This document shows, piece after piece, positions 5,576 to 8,681 of a DNA stretch of 8,681 nucleotides (positions are counted from its first letter, which is position 1; every line of letters begins with the position of its first letter). A model generated the notes under the pieces. That model was not told the origin of the DNA, searched no databases, and saw nothing but the letters and a program-made list of their open reading frames with translations. The position numbers and the translations under genes are program-made. The DNA is from Mycobacterium sp. (GTDB lineage: Bacteria; Actinomycetota; Actinomycetes; Mycobacteriales; Mycobacteriaceae), in NCBI GenBank assembly GCA_020438915.1, contig JAGQTR010000366.1, positions 1 through 8,681 of the forward strand, given 5' to 3'.

Positions 5576-6487
5576 GTGTCCCGCACCGAGTTCCATCCCG
5601 AATTGCGGCGCAGCGCGCGGCTGCTGCCAAAACAGATGATCACGCCGCTGACGTTGCCGTTTGTTCGGGCGGCCAGCCGGCTGATGTGGCGGCGGACCCC
5701 CGAGGGCCCCGACGCCCCGGAGGTGCTCACGCTCGCATCGGAGGTGGGTGTTCGGCTGTATCGGCCAGCCGGCACAACCGGCCGCGGTCCCGCGCTGCTG
5801 TGGATCCACGGCGGCGGTTACGTCATCGGCGACGCCGCCCAGGACGACGTCCTGTGCCGCCGATTCGTCCGCGAACTGGGCGCGACCGTCGCGTCGGTGA
5901 ACTATCGACTGGCCCCCGAGCACCCCTACCCGGCACCGGTCGAGGACTGCTATTCAGCGCTCAGCTGGTTGACCAGGCTGCCGTCGGTTGATCCCGCCCG
6001 GGTGGCGATCGGCGGAGCCAGTGCCGGCGGCGGGCTGGCCGCGGCATTGGCGCTGCTGGCCCGGGACCGTGGCGAGATCGACGTTGCTGCACAGCTTCTC
6101 GTCTATCCGATGATCGACGACCGCACCGTGGAGCGCACCGATCTCGACAATCCCGGGCACCGGCTGTGGAACCAGTCGAGCAACAAATTCGGCTGGCGTG
6201 CCTATCTCGGTGACGCCGATCCGGAGGTGGCCGTCCCTGCCCGACGCGACGATCTCGCCGGGTTGCCGCCGGCGTGGATCGGTGTCGGGACCCTGGACCT
6301 CTTCCACGACGAGGACCTCGCCTACGCCCAGCGGCTGCGGGCCGCCGGGGTGCCGTGTGAGGTCATGGTGGTCAAGGGCGCATTCCACGGTTTCGACGGG
6401 ATCGCCCCAAAGGCCGATGTATCCCAGTCGTTCTTCGCCAGTCAGTGCGCGCTGCTACACGAGGCGTTCGCACAATCCACCCTCTGA
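5576..6487 (+). CDS. lipW: Esterase LipW, hormone-sensitive lipase family
   Basis: A 303-residue esterase with the full hormone-sensitive-lipase signature: oxyanion-hole HGGG (78-81, in WIHGGGYVIG), nucleophile elbow GASAGG with Ser149, Asp241 in GTLDLFHDE and His271 in AFHGFD. The block NYRLAPEHPYPAP (109-121) is also typical. Substrates are probably short-chain acyl esters. The GTG at 5576 is chosen because it gives the usual family N-terminus and length (about 300). The frame is open to a GTG at 5474, but that codon lies inside the CRP-type palindrome and the extra 34 residues look non-coding. It is divergent from lipC and convergent with the hotdog gene (41-bp gap, no obvious terminator). 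Order and strand relative to the Rv0216-like gene and fadE3 match M. tuberculosis Rv0215c-Rv0217c. Unlike the two other esterases here it has no N-terminal extension and keeps the canonical HGGG. Confidence 0.92.
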   Translation: MSRTEFHPELRRSARLLPKQMITPLTLPFVRAASRLMWRRTPEGPDAPEVLTLASEVGVRLYRPAGTTGRGPALLWIHGGGYVIGDAAQDDVLCRRFVRELGATVASVNYRLAPEHPYPAPVEDCYSALSWLTRLPSVDPARVAIGGASAGGGLAAALALLARDRGEIDVAAQLLVYPMIDDRTVERTDLDNPGHRLWNQSSNKFGWRAYLGDADPEVAVPARRDDLAGLPPAWIGVGTLDLFHDEDLAYAQRLRAAGVPCEVMVVKGAFHGFDGIAPKADVSQSFFASQCALLHEAFAQSTL

Positions 6488-6528
6488 TCAGGCACGTTCA
6501 CGGTCGAGCAGTGTCGCGCGAGGGCGGT

Positions 6529-7536
6529 TCAGAACATCAGGCCGGTGAACCGCCAGTCCAAAACCTGACGATCGTCGGTTGACGCCGCCCCGCCCGCGGC
6601 ATAGACCCGTGAGCGCAACCGCAGTGCACCGCCACGTCCGTCGGGAATGGGGTCGGCACCCTCGATGGTGAGTTCGCTGTACAAAGTGTCGCCCTCGTAC
6701 ACCGGGGCGGTGTGGTCGCAGGACTCCCACGCCAGGACAGCGACGAGATTGGGCAACAACCGCGTCGCCTGCGCCAGCGCCAGCCCAATGGTGTGACCTC
6801 CATAGACGAGCCGCTGCCCGGAGACACGCGAATCATGATGGGTGGCAGCGATATTCAATGAGAGACGAGCAAGTTCCGCGGCGCCGCTCACCACGTCGGC
6901 GGTGCTCGACAGCACATTGCCCGCCAGTGCCGGGTCGAAGTGCGGTCCGGGCACCCGGGACCGGAACGCCTCGGCGTTCCAGTCGCCGGTGGGATCTGCT
7001 GACGCGGTAGCCGCAGCATCGAGCTTCGACAGGTCGTCGTCGTGGCCGGTCTGTACCGTGGCAGAACTCACCGGCAGCATCGCGCACCGATAGAAGTCCA
7101 GCACCAGCTGGCCCAGCCCGTCGATGGTGGTCATCCGCAGCGCCGCGAGGCCGGTCGGAGCGCGGCCGGGTTTGGCGGCGTTCTGCTTGAGCCCCACCAC
7201 CTCGGTGCGGGTGAACAGGCTATCGCCCAGCACCGGGAACCGGTGAAACGTCAGCCCCCGGTAGAACAGGTTGGCCTTGACCCGCTGCGTCACCAGAGTG
7301 GACTGGCCGATCGCCACGTCGCATACCAGGGCCGGGTGCGCCAGAGCTGCCGGCGCCCCCGTCACGGCGGCAGTCAGTTCGGCGTCCAGGGGCAGCCGCA
7401 GCCGGTCCCCGATGATGGACTGGTGGACTGCGGCCAGTCCCGCGGTCAGGGTCATCGAGGGCGCGCTGTCGAAGACCTGGCCCACCCGCAGGTCGTCGAA
7501 ATAGGGGCCACCCGAAATTTGGCCGGACAAAGTCAC
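6529..7536 (-). CDS. Double-hotdog MaoC-like hydratase-family protein (Rv0216-like)
   Basis: A 335-residue protein matching in length and neighbourhood M. tuberculosis Rv0216, whose crystal structure is a double hotdog related to R-specific enoyl-CoA hydratases. The two halves show an internal repeat: FHRFPVLGDSLFTRTEVVG (98-115, plus one) and HTAPVYEGDTLYSELTIEG (275-293) are equivalent strands. The second half contains NIAATHHD (228-235) followed by YGGHTIG (245-251), which resembles the hydratase region D-x-N-P-x-H-x-D plus G-x-x-x-H-G. The canonical Asp-x-Asn-Pro spacing is not preserved, so enzymatic activity is uncertain. A role in hydrating an enoyl-CoA made by the divergently encoded FadE3 is a reasonable inference. 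The start is the GTG at 7536, the first in frame and followed by a normal N-terminus; no Shine-Dalgarno is evident. The C-terminus (TGLMF) is 41 bp from the lipW stop. Confidence 0.9.
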   Translation of the reverse strand: MTLSGQISGGPYFDDLRVGQVFDSAPSMTLTAGLAAVHQSIIGDRLRLPLDAELTAAVTGAPAALAHPALVCDVAIGQSTLVTQRVKANLFYRGLTFHRFPVLGDSLFTRTEVVGLKQNAAKPGRAPTGLAALRMTTIDGLGQLVLDFYRCAMLPVSSATVQTGHDDDLSKLDAAATASADPTGDWNAEAFRSRVPGPHFDPALAGNVLSSTADVVSGAAELARLSLNIAATHHDSRVSGQRLVYGGHTIGLALAQATRLLPNLVAVLAWESCDHTAPVYEGDTLYSELTIEGADPIPDGRGGALRLRSRVYAAGGAASTDDRQVLDWRFTGLMF

Positions 7537-7552
7537 AGCTGCTTATGCTGGC

Positions 7553-7585
7553 ATTAGCCCAGGTCCTGTGTCAATACTGGCTAAT
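7553..7585. repeat. Imperfect inverted repeat in the hotdog gene-fadE3 divergent gap
   Basis: ATTAGCC (7553-7559) and GGCTAAT (7579-7585) are perfect 7-bp inverted arms. They extend inwards as CAG/CTG if one extra C on the left is bulged. The element lies midway between two divergent genes 81 bp apart and so is placed like an operator. I cannot match it to a known regulator motif. Confidence 0.4.
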
Positions 7586-7598
7586 ATGGCCGTACATT
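7569..7598 (+). promoter_or_regulatory. Possible fadE3 promoter
   Basis: TACATT (7593-7598) fits the TANNNT -10 pattern, and TGTCAA (7569-7574) lies 18 bp upstream as a poor -35. It is followed about 11 nt later by the GGGAGAG ribosome site. A weak match given with low confidence. Confidence 0.3.
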
Positions 7599-7617
7599 TG
7601 TTGACGCTGGGAGAGCC

Positions 7618-8681
7618 GTGGTCGAGGGATTGAGCGCCGAAGAAGCCATACTGGTCGAGACCGTGCGGGAGTTCGTCGACCGCGAGGTCAAGCCCACGGT
7701 GCGCGATGTCGAACATGCCGACGAATACCCCGAGGCGTGGATCGACCAGATGAAGCGCATCGGCATCTACGGACTTGCCGTCCCCGAAGCCTACGGCGGT
7801 ACCCCGGTGTCGACGCGGTGCTACGTCGGTGTCACCCAAGAGCTGTCCCGGGGCTGGATGAGCCTGGCCGGAGCGATGGGCGGACACACCGTGGTGGCCA
7901 AGTTGCTGGCCCTGTTCGGCACCGAGGAGCAACGCCAGCGCCACCTGCCGGCGCTGGCGACCGGCGCCACCCGCGCCACGATGGCGCTGACGGAGCCGGG
8001 TGGCGGATCCGACCTTCAGGCGATGAAGACCACCGCGCGTCGCGACGGTGACGACCTCGTCGTCAACGGCGCCAAGACCTGGATCTCCAATGCGCGGCGA
8101 TCGGACCTGATCGCGCTGCTGTGCCAGACCGATCCGGCGGCGCGTCCGGTTCACCGGGGTATCTCGGTGCTACTCGTCGAACACGGACCCGGCCTCACCG
8201 TTTCCCGCGACCTGCCCAAGCTGGGCTACAAAGGCGTCGAATCGTGCGAGTTGGCGTTCGACGACTACCGGGTTCCTGCCTCGGCGATACTCGGCGGAGA
8301 GCCCGGCAAGGGATTTGCGCAGATGATGAAAGGCCTTGAAACCGGCCGTATCCAGGTGGCATCACGTGCCCTGGGGGTGGCCACGGCCGCACTCGAGGAC
8401 GCGCTGGCCTACGCACAGGACCGTGAGAGCTTCGGCCAGCCGATCTGGAAGCACCAGGCCGTCGGCCACTACCTGGCCGACATGGCAACCAAGCTGACCG
8501 CCGCACGACAGCTCACCCTGTATGCAGCCGACCGCTACGACAGTGGAGAACGCGCCGATATGGAGGCGGGCATGGCCAAGCTCTTCGCCTCCGAGGTGGC
8601 AATGGAGATCGCGCTCAACGCGGTGCGCATCCACGGTGGGTACGGATATTCGACGGAATACGATGTCGAGCGTTATTTCCG
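7618..8681 (+). CDS. fadE3: Acyl-CoA dehydrogenase FadE3, 5' part (runs off the window)
   Basis: The first 354 residues of an FAD-dependent acyl-CoA dehydrogenase, which introduces the alpha-beta double bond in the first step of beta-oxidation. The helical N-terminal domain is followed by ALTEPGGGSDLQA (123-135), the first family signature that contacts FAD and substrate. The middle beta domain follows, then the C-terminal helices with SFGQPIWKHQAV (271-282) and HGGYGYSTEYDVER (339-352), the second signature. The usual catalytic Glu of the short/medium-chain type (in an EGT motif) would lie just past the right edge; the isovaleryl-type position in helix G is not Glu here. The GTG at 7618 is the first start after an in-frame stop at 7582 and is preceded by GGGAGAG (7609-7615). 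About 50 residues are missing if the length is ~403 as in M. tuberculosis FadE3. It is divergent from the Rv0216-like gene, as in Rv0215c/Rv0216. Confidence 0.93.
   Translation, partial: MVEGLSAEEAILVETVREFVDREVKPTVRDVEHADEYPEAWIDQMKRIGIYGLAVPEAYGGTPVSTRCYVGVTQELSRGWMSLAGAMGGHTVVAKLLALFGTEEQRQRHLPALATGATRATMALTEPGGGSDLQAMKTTARRDGDDLVVNGAKTWISNARRSDLIALLCQTDPAARPVHRGISVLLVEHGPGLTVSRDLPKLGYKGVESCELAFDDYRVPASAILGGEPGKGFAQMMKGLETGRIQVASRALGVATAALEDALAYAQDRESFGQPIWKHQAVGHYLADMATKLTAARQLTLYAADRYDSGERADMEAGMAKLFASEVAMEIALNAVRIHGGYGYSTEYDVERYF

Noticed and set aside
5441..5923. 160-codon minus-strand open frame overlapping the lipC/lipW gap and the lipW start
   Set aside because: Antisense to the conserved HGGG region of LipW, with a low-complexity His/Gln/Arg composition and no ribosome site.
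6488..6528. Possible bidirectional terminator between lipW and the hotdog gene
   Set aside because: I found no stable stem followed by a T-run in these 41 bp.

Overview
The window is GC-rich actinobacterial DNA and almost certainly comes from a mycobacterium (Mycobacterium/Mycolicibacterium group). Gene density is very high and GTG starts and leaderless-looking starts are common. Nearly every gene belongs to the fatty-acid, esterase and triacylglycerol families that are expanded in mycobacteria. Gene names below were assigned by recognising protein motifs, length and gene order from memory of M. tuberculosis; no database search was run.

Layout. (1) Bases 1-1756, plus strand: the 3' end of a long-chain acyl-CoA synthetase (FadD type), overlapped by 8 bp by a membrane-anchored esterase of the LipO/LipC group. 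This is the same order as fadD12-lipO in M. tuberculosis. (2) Bases 1753-2688: a TetR repressor (minus strand) divergent from a 98-residue two-helix membrane protein (plus strand). The 105 bp between them hold a striking 44-bp nested inverted repeat, most likely the TetR operator. (3) Bases 2690-5386, minus strand: lipC (esterase) followed by a wax ester synthase/diacylglycerol acyltransferase (WS/DGAT, resembling Rv0221). (4) Bases 5387-5575: a divergent promoter region with a perfect TGTGA-N6-TCACA CRP-type site. (5) Bases 5576-6487, plus strand: lipW, a classical hormone-sensitive-lipase-family esterase. (6) Bases 6529-7536, minus strand: a double-hotdog hydratase-like protein (resembling Rv0216), divergent from (7) fadE3, an acyl-CoA dehydrogenase that runs off the right edge from 7618.

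Regions 3-7 match, in reversed orientation, the M. tuberculosis block Rv0215c (fadE3) to Rv0221, but without the two genes I recall between lipW and lipC (Rv0218, Rv0219). Region 1 matches a different M. tuberculosis locus (Rv1427c-Rv1426c). The window therefore joins two lipid modules, with the TetR/membrane-protein pair at the junction.

Functionally, three esterases can release acyl chains, the FadD activates them to CoA thioesters, FadE3 starts beta-oxidation, the hotdog protein may hydrate an enoyl-CoA, and the WS/DGAT can put acyl-CoA back into storage lipid. The CRP-type site suggests cAMP control of the lipC/lipW pair. No RNA genes, insertion sequences, CRISPR arrays or phage genes were seen. 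The largest gap without a gene is 189 bp (5387-5575), so there is no stretch over 300 bp to account for.
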